Origin: Flavobacterium beibuense F44-8 | Lineage (GTDB): Bacteria; Bacteroidota; Bacteroidia; Flavobacteriales; Flavobacteriaceae | Reading direction: 5' to 3' | Assembly (NCBI RefSeq): GCF_000769915.1 | Contig: NZ_JRLV01000018.1 | Span: forward strand, 21,029 to 85,028 | Length of the DNA stretch: 64,000 nucleotides | Shown: positions 8,773 to 17,584 of the stretch, piece by piece | Position numbering within the stretch: position 1 is the first letter of the stretch | Layout: each line of letters starts with the position of its first letter | Translations under genes and position numbers: made by a program | Notes under the pieces: generated by a model | The model's database searches: none | Told to the model about the DNA's origin: nothing | The model's input: the letters and a program-made list of their open reading frames with translations, nothing else

Positions 8773-9540
8773 TTAAATCCCGAAAATATCTAAAGCATTC
8801 TTCGTTGTTATTTCGGCTATTTCAGTCAGGTTTTTATTATAAATAAGCGCCAGTTTTTCGGCTACCAGTTTGGTATAACTACTCTCGTTTCGCTTACCTC
8901 TGTGAGGCACAGGCGAAAGATAAGGCGAATCGGTCTCCAACACTATATTGCTGATTGGTATATCATTAAGAAACTGATCTATCTTACCGTTCTTAAAAGT
9001 TACCACTCCGCCAATACCTAATTTCATGTTATAGGATATAGCCTGCTGTGCCTGCTCAAAATTCCCGGTAAAACAGTGGAAGATTCCAAACAGATCGTCC
9101 CCTTTTTCCGACTCCAGTACTTCAAAAACCTCATCAAAGGCATCCCTGCAGTGAATGTTTATTGGCAATTTGTATTTTTTAGCCAGCTGTATTTGGTGCT
9201 TAAAGGCATATTGCTGCTGCTTTAATGTCGACTCATCCCAATACAAATCAATACCTATTTCGCCAACGGCGGCAAACTTACGGCTGGCAAGCTCGCGTTC
9301 CACATGAGCCAGTTCTTCCTCATAATTGTCTTTTACATAGGTAGGATGCAATCCCATCATTAAAAACACATTTTCAGGATATTTGGCCTCAAGCTCATAC
9401 ATGGGTTGGGTATAAGACGAATCTATAGACGGTACGAACAAACGGGTAACTCCGGCATCAAAGGCACGTTGTATCATTTGGTCGCGGTCTTCGCTAAACT
9501 CTTCACTGTATAAATGGGTATGTGTATCTGTCAAAATCAT
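8773..9540 (-). CDS. tatD: TatD-family metal-dependent hydrolase/DNase
   Basis: A 255-residue TIM-barrel metallohydrolase. Metal ligands appear in order: TDTHTHLYSEEF (His7, His9), GEIGIDLYWD, NIHCRDAFDEV, FHCFTGN, and the closing block LETDSPYLSPVPHRGKRNE. This full set identifies the TatD family, cytoplasmic enzymes with 3'-5' exonuclease activity in characterised members. Length is typical. It is the first gene of the minus-strand cluster with the acyltransferase 68 bp downstream; a TAnnTTTG box lies about 20 bases upstream of its start. Confidence 0.92.
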   Translation of the reverse strand: MILTDTHTHLYSEEFSEDRDQMIQRAFDAGVTRLFVPSIDSSYTQPMYELEAKYPENVFLMMGLHPTYVKDNYEEELAHVERELASRKFAAVGEIGIDLYWDESTLKQQQYAFKHQIQLAKKYKLPINIHCRDAFDEVFEVLESEKGDDLFGIFHCFTGNFEQAQQAISYNMKLGIGGVVTFKNGKIDQFLNDIPISNIVLETDSPYLSPVPHRGKRNESSYTKLVAEKLALIYNKNLTEIAEITTKNALDIFGI

Positions 9541-9559
9541 TATAAAAGCTTTTGGGCTG

Positions 9560-9567
9560 CAAAATTA
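9560..9567 (-). promoter_or_regulatory. -7 promoter element of tatD cluster
   Basis: TAATTTTG on the minus strand matches the Bacteroidota TAnnTTTG element and lies 20 bases before the tatD ATG. No clear TTTG -33 partner is visible at the right distance. Confidence 0.45.
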
Positions 9568-9636
9568 CAAAGCCTTATGGTTTTTTGCCTTAATAATATC
9601 ATATTTTAAAGTATTTTTGGAATGCAATAAAAAACT

Positions 9637-10074
9637 ATGGAAAACTTACACCTCACACTTAAAGAAAAAGGCTACAAACGCATAAAATTTAAAATATCAA
9701 AAACACAACACCTTTTAATAAAAGGAAAAATAAACGGCATTGAAGGAACTTTTATACTGGATACGGGAGCTTCAAACAGTTGTGTAGATTTTGAAGGCAT
9801 TGAACGTTTTGAACTTAGCGCAGATGATTCTGACACCAAAGCTGCCGGAGCCGGAGGTATAGGCATGACCACACAAACATCTGTCAAAAATACTCTGCGA
9901 CTGGGACACTGGAAAGACAAAAGTTTTGGTTTGGTGATTTTTGACATGTCTCACGTTAATGAAGCTCTTAGGCAATATAAAGCCAAACCGGTACACGGTA
10001 TTTTAGGCGCCGATATTTTAATGAAAGGCAAAGCAATTATTGACTACTACAATCACTGCGTTTATCTAAAATAA
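9637..10074 (+). CDS. retropepsin-like aspartic protease
   Basis: A 145-residue clan AA aspartic protease. The catalytic motif ILDTGASNSCVD is at residues 40-51 (Asp42-Thr43-Gly44). The downstream hydrophobic-Gly block is VHGILGADILMKGKAIIDY, the second signature of retropepsin folds. No signal peptide or membrane anchor is seen, so it is probably cytoplasmic and active as a dimer, as single-domain retropepsins are. Its natural target is unknown. TATTTTTG (9612-9619), a good -7 element, lies 18 bases upstream of the ATG. Confidence 0.8.
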   Translation: MENLHLTLKEKGYKRIKFKISKTQHLLIKGKINGIEGTFILDTGASNSCVDFEGIERFELSADDSDTKAAGAGGIGMTTQTSVKNTLRLGHWKDKSFGLVIFDMSHVNEALRQYKAKPVHGILGADILMKGKAIIDYYNHCVYLK

Positions 10075-10140
10075 ACAAAGACAATATTTTATCATGTAGT
10101 TTTTTTCCTATATTAGCACTCTAACAAAAAACCACGCTAT

Positions 10141-11223
10141 ATGAAAAAACTACTACTATTACTTTTAGGAGGTATTGCCTATGCCCAACCCAACATGGGC
10201 AACCCAAACGATTTATCGGCTTGTGATACTAATTCAGACGGGTATACTGTATTTGACCTTACACTAAATGACGTTACAATCCTTAACGGATTAAACAGTA
10301 ACGATTATACCGTTAGTTACCATCAAACCAGTACAGATGCGGACAATGGACTAAATGCCATACCTGGCCCTGCAAACTACACTAATAATGTAGCTTTATT
10401 ACAAACTATTTATGCAAGGCTAACCGAAAACGGAGATTCTTCTAACTATGCCGTAGCTTATTTTACAATTAATGCAGCACTACCACCCGTTATTAACACT
10501 CCTGAAGATTTAATAGCTTACAGTAACACTGTAGACCTTACAGCAAACAATGCACAAATTTTAGATGACCTTAACAGCCAGGAGTATAGTGTTACTTTTC
10601 ATACTACAGAAACCAGTGCATACGTAGCTACGCCACAAATATCAACTCCCGAAACATATAACGCTCTAAATGGAGAAACCGTATGGGTAAGGGTTGAGAA
10701 CATCGAAACAGGATGCTTTTCTGTTGCTTCAATGGTTATCTACATAACTTCGCATGCTCCTACAGGAGTAAACGAGCAGTATTTTAACGAAGGGGAAACT
10801 ATTAGCGTTTTAGAAGCTGAAGGTGAGAACATACAATGGTATGAAAGTACCGAAAGTGACACACCACTACCTTTAACAACTTCGCTTGTTGACAATACAA
10901 CTTATTATGCTACTCAAACGGTAGACGGAATGGAAAGCATGGAAAGGTTTGCTGTAACTGCACTTATGACATTAGGACTGGAAGAGCAATTATTCCAATC
11001 ACTAAGCTATTACCCTAACCCGGTAAGCAACATACTTACACTAAGTAATGCCAATACTATTAGCAATGTAGAAGTATACAATTTACTTGGTCAAAAAGTA
11101 GTTGCTAACAATTTTAGCAATACCGAAATACAAATAGACCTCTCTAACCTTGAAACCGGAATATACATGGTTAAGGTAAGCTCTCAGGAAACACAAAAAA
11201 CAATAAGGATACAAAAACAGTAA
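10141..11223 (+). CDS. exported T9SS type A sorting-domain protein
   Basis: A 360-residue exported protein with a short signal peptide (MKKLLLLLLGGIAYAQ). Residues about 25-120 and 120-205 are two copies of a Bacteroidota adhesin-type repeat (DLTLNDVTILNGLN and DLTANNAQILDDLN, each followed by a YxVxxHxT strand). An Ig-like segment follows (ENIQWYESTESDTPLP, NTTYYATQTVDG). Residues about 288-360 are a T9SS sorting domain: SYYPNPVSNILTLSN, VEVYNLLGQKVV, LETGIYMVKV, ending KTIRIQKQ. It should be secreted or surface-attached. The function is likely adhesive, but no ligand can be inferred. Confidence 0.85.
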   Translation: MKKLLLLLLGGIAYAQPNMGNPNDLSACDTNSDGYTVFDLTLNDVTILNGLNSNDYTVSYHQTSTDADNGLNAIPGPANYTNNVALLQTIYARLTENGDSSNYAVAYFTINAALPPVINTPEDLIAYSNTVDLTANNAQILDDLNSQEYSVTFHTTETSAYVATPQISTPETYNALNGETVWVRVENIETGCFSVASMVIYITSHAPTGVNEQYFNEGETISVLEAEGENIQWYESTESDTPLPLTTSLVDNTTYYATQTVDGMESMERFAVTALMTLGLEEQLFQSLSYYPNPVSNILTLSNANTISNVEVYNLLGQKVVANNFSNTEIQIDLSNLETGIYMVKVSSQETQKTIRIQKQ

Positions 11224-11242
11224 TTGTTATCTATTCATTAAT

Positions 11243-11274
11243 AAAAAAGCCTTTGTGTTTACAAAGGCTTTTTT
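11243..11274 (+). terminator. intrinsic terminator
   Basis: The stem AAAAAAGCCTTTGT, loop GTTT, then ACAAAGGCTTTTTT lies 20 bases after the T9SS gene stop. A perfect stem with a T-run on the plus strand makes this a strong terminator. Confidence 0.85.
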
Positions 11275-11332
11275 ATTTTATGATTCGTAGCTTTTTTCTG
11301 TATATTGCGCAACCAACCAAACAACTCAAATT

Positions 11333-11782
11333 ATGAAAAAAGCACTTTCGCTGATACTTTTCAGCTTTATGGCCGTTGCATTAACCTCATGCACCGGAGA
11401 AGACGACACCCCATCACAGGGAGGGTCGGTTAAGTTTAAACTAGACGGAACACAAAAGGAACACGTTATTTGTATTGTACTTGAAACAGAAGTACAGCCA
11501 AATGAATACATGCTTACACTTACTTCATCTAACACCGAAGAGACAGGAGTATTTCGTTATGAAATAGCACCGGGTGTTACAGGAAATGTAACTCCTGACT
11601 TTATTGCCTACCAGCTTTCAAACAAAATGATGGTGGCTAATGAGGGAGAATACCAAACCAACGTATCTGTTAACAGCGACGGGCACCTTAAAGGAACTTT
11701 CTCGGGCACCTTTAGAAGCAACCTTGCCAATGATGATGAATTTATCACCATTACCGATGGTACTTTTGATGTACACTACTAA
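11333..11782 (+). CDS. lipoprotein of unknown function
   Basis: A 149-residue lipoprotein with lipobox LTSC at residues 17-20 of MKKALSLILFSFMAVALTSC. The acidic stretch TGEDDTP after the cysteine may route it to the outer-membrane surface, because acidic residues just behind the lipid cysteine act as a surface-export signal in Bacteroidota. The remainder is beta-rich (GSVKFKLDGTQKE, LKGTFSGTFRSN), resembling small flavobacterial lipoproteins that lack an assigned role. It is monocistronic, flanked by terminators on both sides. Confidence 0.65.
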   Translation: MKKALSLILFSFMAVALTSCTGEDDTPSQGGSVKFKLDGTQKEHVICIVLETEVQPNEYMLTLTSSNTEETGVFRYEIAPGVTGNVTPDFIAYQLSNKMMVANEGEYQTNVSVNSDGHLKGTFSGTFRSNLANDDEFITITDGTFDVHY

Positions 11783-11798
11783 TTTTTGATAAAGCAAC

Positions 11799-11832
11799 AA
11801 AAAAGCCCCTGCATTACTGCAGGGGCTTTTTT
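11799..11832. terminator. bidirectional intrinsic terminator
   Basis: A GC-rich stem, AAAAAAGCCCCTGCA paired with TGCAGGGGCTTTTTT, sits between the lipoprotein gene (plus) and sucB (minus). A-runs and T-runs flank it on both sides, so it can stop transcription in both directions. Confidence 0.9.
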
Positions 11833-11851
11833 GTTGTATACTGACTTGTTA

Positions 11852-13078
11852 TTATAGTTCTAACGCTTTTCTTGCATTACCATCCATAAGCAGTTCTACC
11901 GGATTTTCTAATCCTTCTTTAACTGCTACAAGGAAACCTACCGACTCACGACCGTCAATAATTCTGTGGTCATAAGACAGTGCCACATACATCATTGGAT
12001 GAATCTCAACTTTACCATCTACAGCAATAGGACGCTCAATAATGTTGTGCATACCAAGGATACCTGATTGTGGAGGGTTAATAATTGGAGTAGATAACAT
12101 ACTACCAAACACACCACCGTTAGTAATAGTGAATGTACCACCTGTCATATCGTCTACAGTGATTTGTCCGTCACGTGCACGAAGCGCAAGACGCTTAATC
12201 TCTGCCTCAATACCACGGAAAGTTAATGCCTCAGCATTTCTTACCACCGGTACCATAAGACCTTTAGGACCTGATACTGCAATAGAAACGTCTACAAAAT
12301 CATAAGACACTTTGTAATCGCCATCCATCATAGAGTTTACATCAGGATATAACTGTAATGCTCTAACAACCGCTTTAGTAAAGAATGACATAAAGCCAAG
12401 GCTTACACCACCGTGTTTCGCTTTAAACTCATCTTTAAACTCAGCACGTACTTTGTTTATAGGCGTCATGTTAACCTCGTTGAACGTAGTAAGCATAGCT
12501 GTTTCGTTTTTAGCCGAAACCAAACGCTCTGCCACTTTTCTTCTAAGCATAGAAAGCTTAGTACGCTCACTGGCACGGTTACCACCTGTAGGAGTACCCA
12601 TAGAAGCTTTTGCATTTACAGCATCATCTTTAGTTACTCTACCGCCTTTACCTGTACCTGTTACAGTAGCAGGATCAATGTTTTTCTCGTCTAATATTTT
12701 TCTTGCCGCCGGAGAAGGTGTTCCTGTAGCATATGTTTTCTCTGCAGGAGCTTCTTTCTTAGGCTCTTCTTTTTTCTCTTCGGCCTTTGGAGCCTCTTCT
12801 TTTTTCTCCTCTTTAGCAGGAGCAGATCCTTCCGGTTTTGCCGCACCAGTATCTATAAGGCAAACAACCTGGCCTACAGCTACTGCATCTCCTTCTTCAG
12901 CTTTTAGGGTAATGATACCGCTAGCCTCAGCAGGAAGTTCTAGTGTTGCTTTATCTGAATCAACTTCGGCAATTGCCTGGTCTTTTTCTACATAATCCCC
13001 GTCACTTACCAGCCATGTTGCAATCTCAACTTCTGTTATTGATTCCCCCGGCGAAGGAACTTTCATTTCTAAAATCAT
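11852..13078 (-). CDS. sucB: 2-oxoglutarate dehydrogenase E2, dihydrolipoamide succinyltransferase
   Basis: A 408-residue E2 component that passes the succinyl group from the E1 enzyme to CoA in the TCA cycle. Domains in order: a lipoyl domain at residues 2-76 with the lipoylated Lys43 in [10 protein letters not shown]; a charged Lys/Glu/Ala/Pro linker (about 85-115); a peripheral subunit-binding domain (about 118-155, [18 protein letters not shown]); and the catalytic domain to the end, with SYDHRIIDG carrying His371 and Asp375. Length is typical. It follows sucA by 56 bp on the same strand; E3 (lipoamide dehydrogenase) is not in the window. Confidence 0.95.
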   Translation of the reverse strand: MILEMKVPSPGESITEVEIATWLVSDGDYVEKDQAIAEVDSDKATLELPAEASGIITLKAEEGDAVAVGQVVCLIDTGAAKPEGSAPAKEEKKEEAPKAEEKKEEPKKEAPAEKTYATGTPSPAARKILDEKNIDPATVTGTGKGGRVTKDDAVNAKASMGTPTGGNRASERTKLSMLRRKVAERLVSAKNETAMLTTFNEVNMTPINKVRAEFKDEFKAKHGGVSLGFMSFFTKAVVRALQLYPDVNSMMDGDYKVSYDFVDVSIAVSGPKGLMVPVVRNAEALTFRGIEAEIKRLALRARDGQITVDDMTGGTFTITNGGVFGSMLSTPIINPPQSGILGMHNIIERPIAVDGKVEIHPMMYVALSYDHRIIDGRESVGFLVAVKEGLENPVELLMDGNARKALEL

Positions 13079-13134
13079 GTCAGTATAATTTTATTTGCGT
13101 TGTTGTTAATCTATTGAAAATCAAAAATACGATA

Positions 13135-15912
13135 TTAATTAAATAAATCTTTATCAAAAACCATTGCTATAGCAGCAGCATGACGTTTTTTAGCACGTGT
13201 ATAACTACCTGCTGCAGGAGCACTGTAGGCTTTTAATGATGCCACCCTGAACTTAACCTCAGTAAAGTTCATTAACATGTAGCTGTAAGCACCCATGTTT
13301 CTTGGCTCTTCCTGCGCCCACACATAATCGTCGGCGTTAGAATATTTGGCAATCACCTCTTTTAACTGCTCTACCGGTAACGGGAACAGTTGCTCCAGCC
13401 TTACAAAAGCCACATCGTCACGACCCAGATTTTCTCTTTCGGCTACAAGATCGTAGTAGAACTTACCGGTACAGAATACCAGTGTTTTTACTTTTTTAGG
13501 ATCTGCTGCCGGATCATCAAGTACCTCGTGGAATGTCCCTTCTGCAAGTTCCTCTACTGTAGAAACCGCTGCAGGGTGACGTAGTAAGCTCTTAGGTGTA
13601 AACACAATAAGTGGCTTTCTGAACGTGGTTTTCATCTGTCTTCTTAATAAGTGGAAGAAGTTAGCAGGTGTAGTACAGTCGGCTATATACATATTGTGAT
13701 TAGCACAAAGCTGCAGGTAACGCTCCATACGTGCAGAAGAGTGTTCTGCACCCTGACCTTCATAACCGTGTGGCAGTAACATTACAAGACCGTTTTGGTT
13801 ATTCCATTTATCTTCGGCAGCCGAGATGTACTGGTCAATCATAATTTGGGCACCGTTTGAGAAATCACCAAACTGTGCTTCCCAAATAGTAAGTGTTCTT
13901 GGACTTGCCAGCGCATAACCATAATCAAAACCTACAACACCATACTCTGAAAGTAGTGAGTTGTAAACCTGGAAATTACCGTTTTGCTCTTTAAGCCTGT
14001 TAAGTAGTACTACCTCTTCTTCAGAGTCTTCTACCTTAACGACAGCATGACGGTGAGAGAATGTACCCCTCTCCACATCCTGACCGGATAAACGAACGTT
14101 GTACCCTTCTGTAAGAAGTGATCCGTAAGCTAAAAGCTCACCCATTGCCCAGTCCAGCTTATCGTTCTCAAAGTACATTGCCTTACGGTCGTTGATAAGC
14201 TTTTGTATCTTATTAATGAATTTTTTGTCTGTAGGAAGTTGCGTGATAACCTCAGCAATTTCGTCCAACATCTCTTTAGAGAATGCCGTATTGACTTTTT
14301 GAAGCATTTGCTCTTCTGAAGCCTGGGAGAATCCTTCCCACTCGTTTTGCATAAACGGAGTGATAATGGTAAGGTCTTTTTTCCTTGAAGCTTCAAGGTT
14401 TTCTTCAAGCACAGCTTTGTACTGCTGCTCCAGCTCTTTCACAAAACCTTCCTGAATTACACCACTGCTTAAAAGCTCGGCAGCATAAATTTCTCTTGGG
14501 TTTTTGTGCTTAGCGATTATTTTATAAAGTTTTGGCTGCGTGAAACGAGGCTCATCACCTTCGTTGTGACCGTATTTTCTGTAACCTAAAAGGTCAATAA
14601 ATACGTCTCCGCCAAATTTCATTCTGTAGTCAAGCGCAAACAACATAGCGTGTACCACTGCCTCTACATCATCGGCATTTACGTGAAGTACCGGAGAAAG
14701 GGTAACCTTAGCAATATCTGTACAGTAAGTAGATGTACGTGCATCAAGGTAGTTAGTGGTAAAACCAACCTGATTGTTTACAACAAGGTGAATAGTACCT
14801 CCGGTTTTGTAACCGTCAAGACCAGCCATTTGCACAATCTCATACACTATACCCTGACCTGCAACCGCAGCATCACCGTGTAGCGCAATAGGAAGTACTT
14901 TAGAATTGTCTTCAGGGAAATACTTATCCTGTTTTGCTCTTGCAATACCTTCAATCACCGCACCTACAGTTTCAAGGTGCGATGGGTTTGGTGCAAGGTT
15001 AATGTTTATGTTTTTACCTGTTCTTGTTTTCTTGTCGGCAGTAAGACCCAGGTGGTATTTTACGTCACCGTCAAACAGTGCATCATCATCATAATCCTTT
15101 CCGTCAAACTCACTGAAGATATCTGAAGTCGACTTACCAAAAATATTAGCAAGCACATTTAGACGTCCCCTGTGTGCCATACCCATTACAAACTGCTCTA
15201 CACCTTTTTCGGCAGCAGCCTCAACAAGGGCATCAAGTGCCGGGATAAGAGCCTCTGCACCTTCAAGCGAGAAACGTTTTTGACCCACATACTTAGTATG
15301 AAGGAAGTTCTCGAAAGCAACAGCTTCGTTAAGTTTTAAAAGGATGTGTTTTTTAGCCTCATCAGAGAAAGCCGGTAAATTTTCATTTACACCAAGCCTG
15401 TCCTGTATCCACTTTCTAACCTCAGGGTTACGAATGTACATATACTCAACACCAATGTGCTGGCAATATACTTTTGTTAAGTGATCGATGATTTGCCTAA
15501 GTGTAGACGGCTGTAAATTGATTTCTTTTGCTGCATCAAAAACAGTGTCTAAATCGGCGTTGGAAAGTCCGAAGTTCTCAAGCTCTAAGGTTGGAGAGTA
15601 CGTCCTTCTGTCCCTAACCGGATTGGTTTTGGTAAAAAGGTGTCCTCTTGTCCTGTAGCCTTCAATAAGGTTAAGCACCTTGAACTCTTTCTGTATCTTT
15701 TCAGGAACACCTGAAAAGTCTGGCGCTGCTACACCGTTTTGCTGTGGAACGGCTTCAAATAAGCCCGACCCGTAATCCGAAGCTGCAAAGTCAAATCCCT
15801 GGAAAAAACTTCTCCAGCTAGGCTCTACACTGTCAGGATTTTCTATATATTGTTCATATAAATCTGCAAAAAAAGCAGTATGTGCTGCGTTTAAAAAGGA
15901 AAACCTGTCCAT
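13135..15912 (-). CDS. sucA: 2-oxoglutarate dehydrogenase E1 component
   Basis: A 925-residue thiamine-diphosphate enzyme that decarboxylates 2-oxoglutarate. The N-terminal block (FLNAAHTAFFADLYEQY, DSVEPSWRSFFQGF) and the central motif GMAHRGRLNVLANIFGK are diagnostic. HGDAAVAGQGIVYEIVQMAG followed by GTIHLVVNNQVGFTT forms the ThDP-binding region. LLPHGYEGQGAEHSSARMER and the C-terminal EEPRNMGAYSYM belong to the transketolase-like halves. Length matches E1 (about 930). It is the first gene of the sucA-sucB operon, with a TACTTTTG promoter box about 40 bases upstream and a divergent barrel gene beyond. Confidence 0.96.
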   Translation of the reverse strand: MDRFSFLNAAHTAFFADLYEQYIENPDSVEPSWRSFFQGFDFAASDYGSGLFEAVPQQNGVAAPDFSGVPEKIQKEFKVLNLIEGYRTRGHLFTKTNPVRDRRTYSPTLELENFGLSNADLDTVFDAAKEINLQPSTLRQIIDHLTKVYCQHIGVEYMYIRNPEVRKWIQDRLGVNENLPAFSDEAKKHILLKLNEAVAFENFLHTKYVGQKRFSLEGAEALIPALDALVEAAAEKGVEQFVMGMAHRGRLNVLANIFGKSTSDIFSEFDGKDYDDDALFDGDVKYHLGLTADKKTRTGKNININLAPNPSHLETVGAVIEGIARAKQDKYFPEDNSKVLPIALHGDAAVAGQGIVYEIVQMAGLDGYKTGGTIHLVVNNQVGFTTNYLDARTSTYCTDIAKVTLSPVLHVNADDVEAVVHAMLFALDYRMKFGGDVFIDLLGYRKYGHNEGDEPRFTQPKLYKIIAKHKNPREIYAAELLSSGVIQEGFVKELEQQYKAVLEENLEASRKKDLTIITPFMQNEWEGFSQASEEQMLQKVNTAFSKEMLDEIAEVITQLPTDKKFINKIQKLINDRKAMYFENDKLDWAMGELLAYGSLLTEGYNVRLSGQDVERGTFSHRHAVVKVEDSEEEVVLLNRLKEQNGNFQVYNSLLSEYGVVGFDYGYALASPRTLTIWEAQFGDFSNGAQIMIDQYISAAEDKWNNQNGLVMLLPHGYEGQGAEHSSARMERYLQLCANHNMYIADCTTPANFFHLLRRQMKTTFRKPLIVFTPKSLLRHPAAVSTVEELAEGTFHEVLDDPAADPKKVKTLVFCTGKFYYDLVAERENLGRDDVAFVRLEQLFPLPVEQLKEVIAKYSNADDYVWAQEEPRNMGAYSYMLMNFTEVKFRVASLKAYSAPAAGSYTRAKKRHAAAIAMVFDKDLFN

Positions 15913-15950
15913 ACTAATGTCTTTATGACCTTTGTTTAAAAAAATTTATG

Positions 15951-15958
15951 CAAAAGTA
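15951..15958 (-). promoter_or_regulatory. -7 promoter element of sucAB
   Basis: TACTTTTG on the minus strand matches TAnnTTTG and lies 38 bases upstream of the sucA start. The -33 partner is weak. Confidence 0.5.
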
Positions 15959-16026
15959 CAATATTTGTAATAATCTTTCAGTGTTTTTTATATATTTATA
16001 TTCATAAACCTACAACCTTTACCAAC

Positions 16027-16566
16027 ATGAAATCAGGCTTTTTGAGTTTTTTAACAAAAACGGGCATTGCATTAGCTTTTTGCCTTAGTTGCATAAGTAC
16101 CAAAGCCCAAAATAATAGTGATTTTTGGAGCAGGGTGCGTTTTGGCGGTGCCATAGGTGCTTCCTTCGGAAATAACTATACCGATGTTACTCTTGCACCG
16201 GGTGCATTATATGAAGTTAACCAATATTATGGCGTTGGTTTATCCCTGCAGGGAACCTATGTACAACAAAAAGATTTTTATGAATCGTGGATGTATGGAG
16301 GATCAATAATAAACGTTTTTAACCCTATACCGCAAATACAAATTTCTGCCGAACTGGAACAACTAAGGGTAAACCTTGATTTTGATGAGAGATACACCGA
16401 TTTTTACGGCAATCAGGACAGGGATTTTTGGAATACCGCACTGTTTTTAGGAGCAGGTTACCGTACTCAAAATGTAACATTTGGTATTCGCTACAATGTA
16501 TTGTATAACGACAACGACTATGTTTACAGCGAAGCATGGATGCCTTTTATAAGGGTTTATTTTTAA
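16027..16566 (+). CDS. small outer-membrane beta-barrel protein
   Basis: A 179-residue exported protein with a signal peptide (cleavage near STKAQ). The mature part alternates hydrophobic and polar residues (VRFGGAIGASFGNN, YYGVGLSLQGTYV, AALFLGAGYRTQ-like strands) and ends in an aromatic residue, IRVYF, typical of outer-membrane barrels. Orthologues in flavobacteria often carry the name alpha-ketoglutarate decarboxylase, apparently only because they lie beside sucA; nothing in the sequence supports an enzyme. It is divergent from sucA with a 114-bp shared intergenic region. Confidence 0.7.
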   Translation: MKSGFLSFLTKTGIALAFCLSCISTKAQNNSDFWSRVRFGGAIGASFGNNYTDVTLAPGALYEVNQYYGVGLSLQGTYVQQKDFYESWMYGGSIINVFNPIPQIQISAELEQLRVNLDFDERYTDFYGNQDRDFWNTALFLGAGYRTQNVTFGIRYNVLYNDNDYVYSEAWMPFIRVYF

Positions 16567-16643
16567 CTATCCCTTACACGAGCATGATTTGCAAATACAA
16601 TTTAAATAGTTTTATTTGCACCCGAAAATAAATAAACCACACC

Positions 16644-16745
16644 ATGATAATATTCGGGTCTGTCAGCAAGGAAATTGGACGCGGCAAAATAAGAACAACC
16701 TGCATTAACTGCCAGGAGCCAAATACAATTAACGTTACAAAATGA
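16644..16745 (+). pseudogene. truncated zinc-ribbon protein, N-terminal remnant
   Basis: A 33-codon frame starting MIIFGSVSKEIGRGKIRTTC followed by INCQEPNTINVTK and a TGA. The opening resembles the N terminus of small flavobacterial zinc-ribbon proteins (MIIFG..., then CxxC). The second CxxC pair and the membrane part that normally follow are missing, so this is probably the stump of a deleted gene. Its stop codon overlaps the ATG of the next lipoprotein gene (ATGA), so it could still be translated and couple ribosomes onto that gene. It may instead be a genuine micro-protein with one CxxC. Confidence 0.4.
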
Positions 16746-17137
16746 AGAAATACTTAATTCTTACTATAATAGGAACAGGCATATTTCTAATTGGCTGCGA
16801 CAACAGCAAAGAGCCTCTTAAAACATTAAGACCAAGCACTCAAAAACTAATCAATCCAGGTGAATGGATTAGTGAAACCGACTCTATGGCAGGTATTAGC
16901 ATTAGAGAAAACAGAATAGCTTTTTTTAAGGATATGAAGTTTACGACAGACAAAGTTTACGAGTACGAACTTATCGATTCCATATACATATACCCTGAAG
17001 CAGAAAACAAAGTTGGAGAATACGTAATAATTAAAAAACCGAAAGACACGCTTCGTTATCAGATTATAACTAAATCTGAAAATATTCTGATTTTAAAAAC
17101 CGACAACAAAGAGGAAAAATTTACTATTAAAAACTAG
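16742..17137 (+). CDS. small lipoprotein of unknown function
   Basis: A 131-residue lipoprotein starting MKKYLILTIIGTGIFLIGC with lipobox LIGC at residues 16-19. The mature protein reads as a lipocalin-like or DUF-type small beta domain (GEWISETDSMAGISIRENRI, EYVIIKKPKDTLRYQI, then KSENILILKTDNKEEKF), a layout seen in small Bacteroidota lipoproteins. The start overlaps the stop of the zinc-ribbon remnant by four bases. It is convergent with the immunity-like gene, with only 32 bp between and no terminator that I can see. Confidence 0.6.
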   Translation: MKKYLILTIIGTGIFLIGCDNSKEPLKTLRPSTQKLINPGEWISETDSMAGISIRENRIAFFKDMKFTTDKVYEYELIDSIYIYPEAENKVGEYVIIKKPKDTLRYQIITKSENILILKTDNKEEKFTIKN

Positions 17138-17169
17138 GCCCAAACACATTAGCCTTTCAATTAAAAAAA

Positions 17170-17574
17170 CTAACCCAATAGCCCATAATTGGTTTTTACC
17201 AATTTTATTAGCCTGTCGTGAAAGAACTCAATTATTACGTTTTTTGAATTTACAACCAACCATGTATCAAAACTAACCTCTAAAACATCGTCAATATTTT
17301 CCAGAAAAGAAGCAACAGTAGTTTCAATAACCGGCAATGACATGTCGTTCCACAACACGAGGCACTTATCCTCTGCTCTAATATGATTTAGTATTTCTTT
17401 TGAGTTTTGTATTTCCTCAAAATCGTTTAAATTCTCCCAATCAATCCTACCATACCAGGTAATAGGTACACTATTTTCAAACTTTTTAAATACTATATCT
17501 GTTTCAGTTTTATCTAACACCCTGGCAGACTCCCCAAGAACTTCAATACACTCTTCAAATAAATTCATAATCAC
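17170..17574 (-). CDS. CDI-immunity-like protein, no toxin nearby
   Basis: A 134-residue cytoplasmic protein without a signal peptide. Its layout, LFEECIEVLGE at the start, YGRIDWENLNDFEEI in the middle, then CLVLWNDMSLPVIET and DDVLEVSFDTWLVV towards the end, resembles a family annotated as contact-dependent-inhibition toxin immunity proteins. This assignment is from memory of the family pattern, not from a search. No toxin, RHS or CdiA gene is in the window. It lies 10 bp downstream of an exported 321-residue protein gene on the same strand, so the two are probably one transcript. A second Met at residue 3 is an alternative start. Confidence 0.5.
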   Translation of the reverse strand: MIMNLFEECIEVLGESARVLDKTETDIVFKKFENSVPITWYGRIDWENLNDFEEIQNSKEILNHIRAEDKCLVLWNDMSLPVIETTVASFLENIDDVLEVSFDTWLVVNSKNVIIEFFHDRLIKLVKTNYGLLG

Positions 17575-17584
17575 ATTACGGCAC

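Noticed and set aside
12453..12995. Long plus-strand frame opposite sucB
   Set aside because: It is antisense to the lipoyl and linker region; its Ser/Ala-rich low-complexity content reflects the codon pattern of the real gene, and no start context supports it.
16027..16566. Enzymatic 2-oxoglutarate decarboxylase
   Set aside because: The protein is a 179-residue exported barrel with no thiamine-binding or other catalytic motif; the name would come from its neighbour only.
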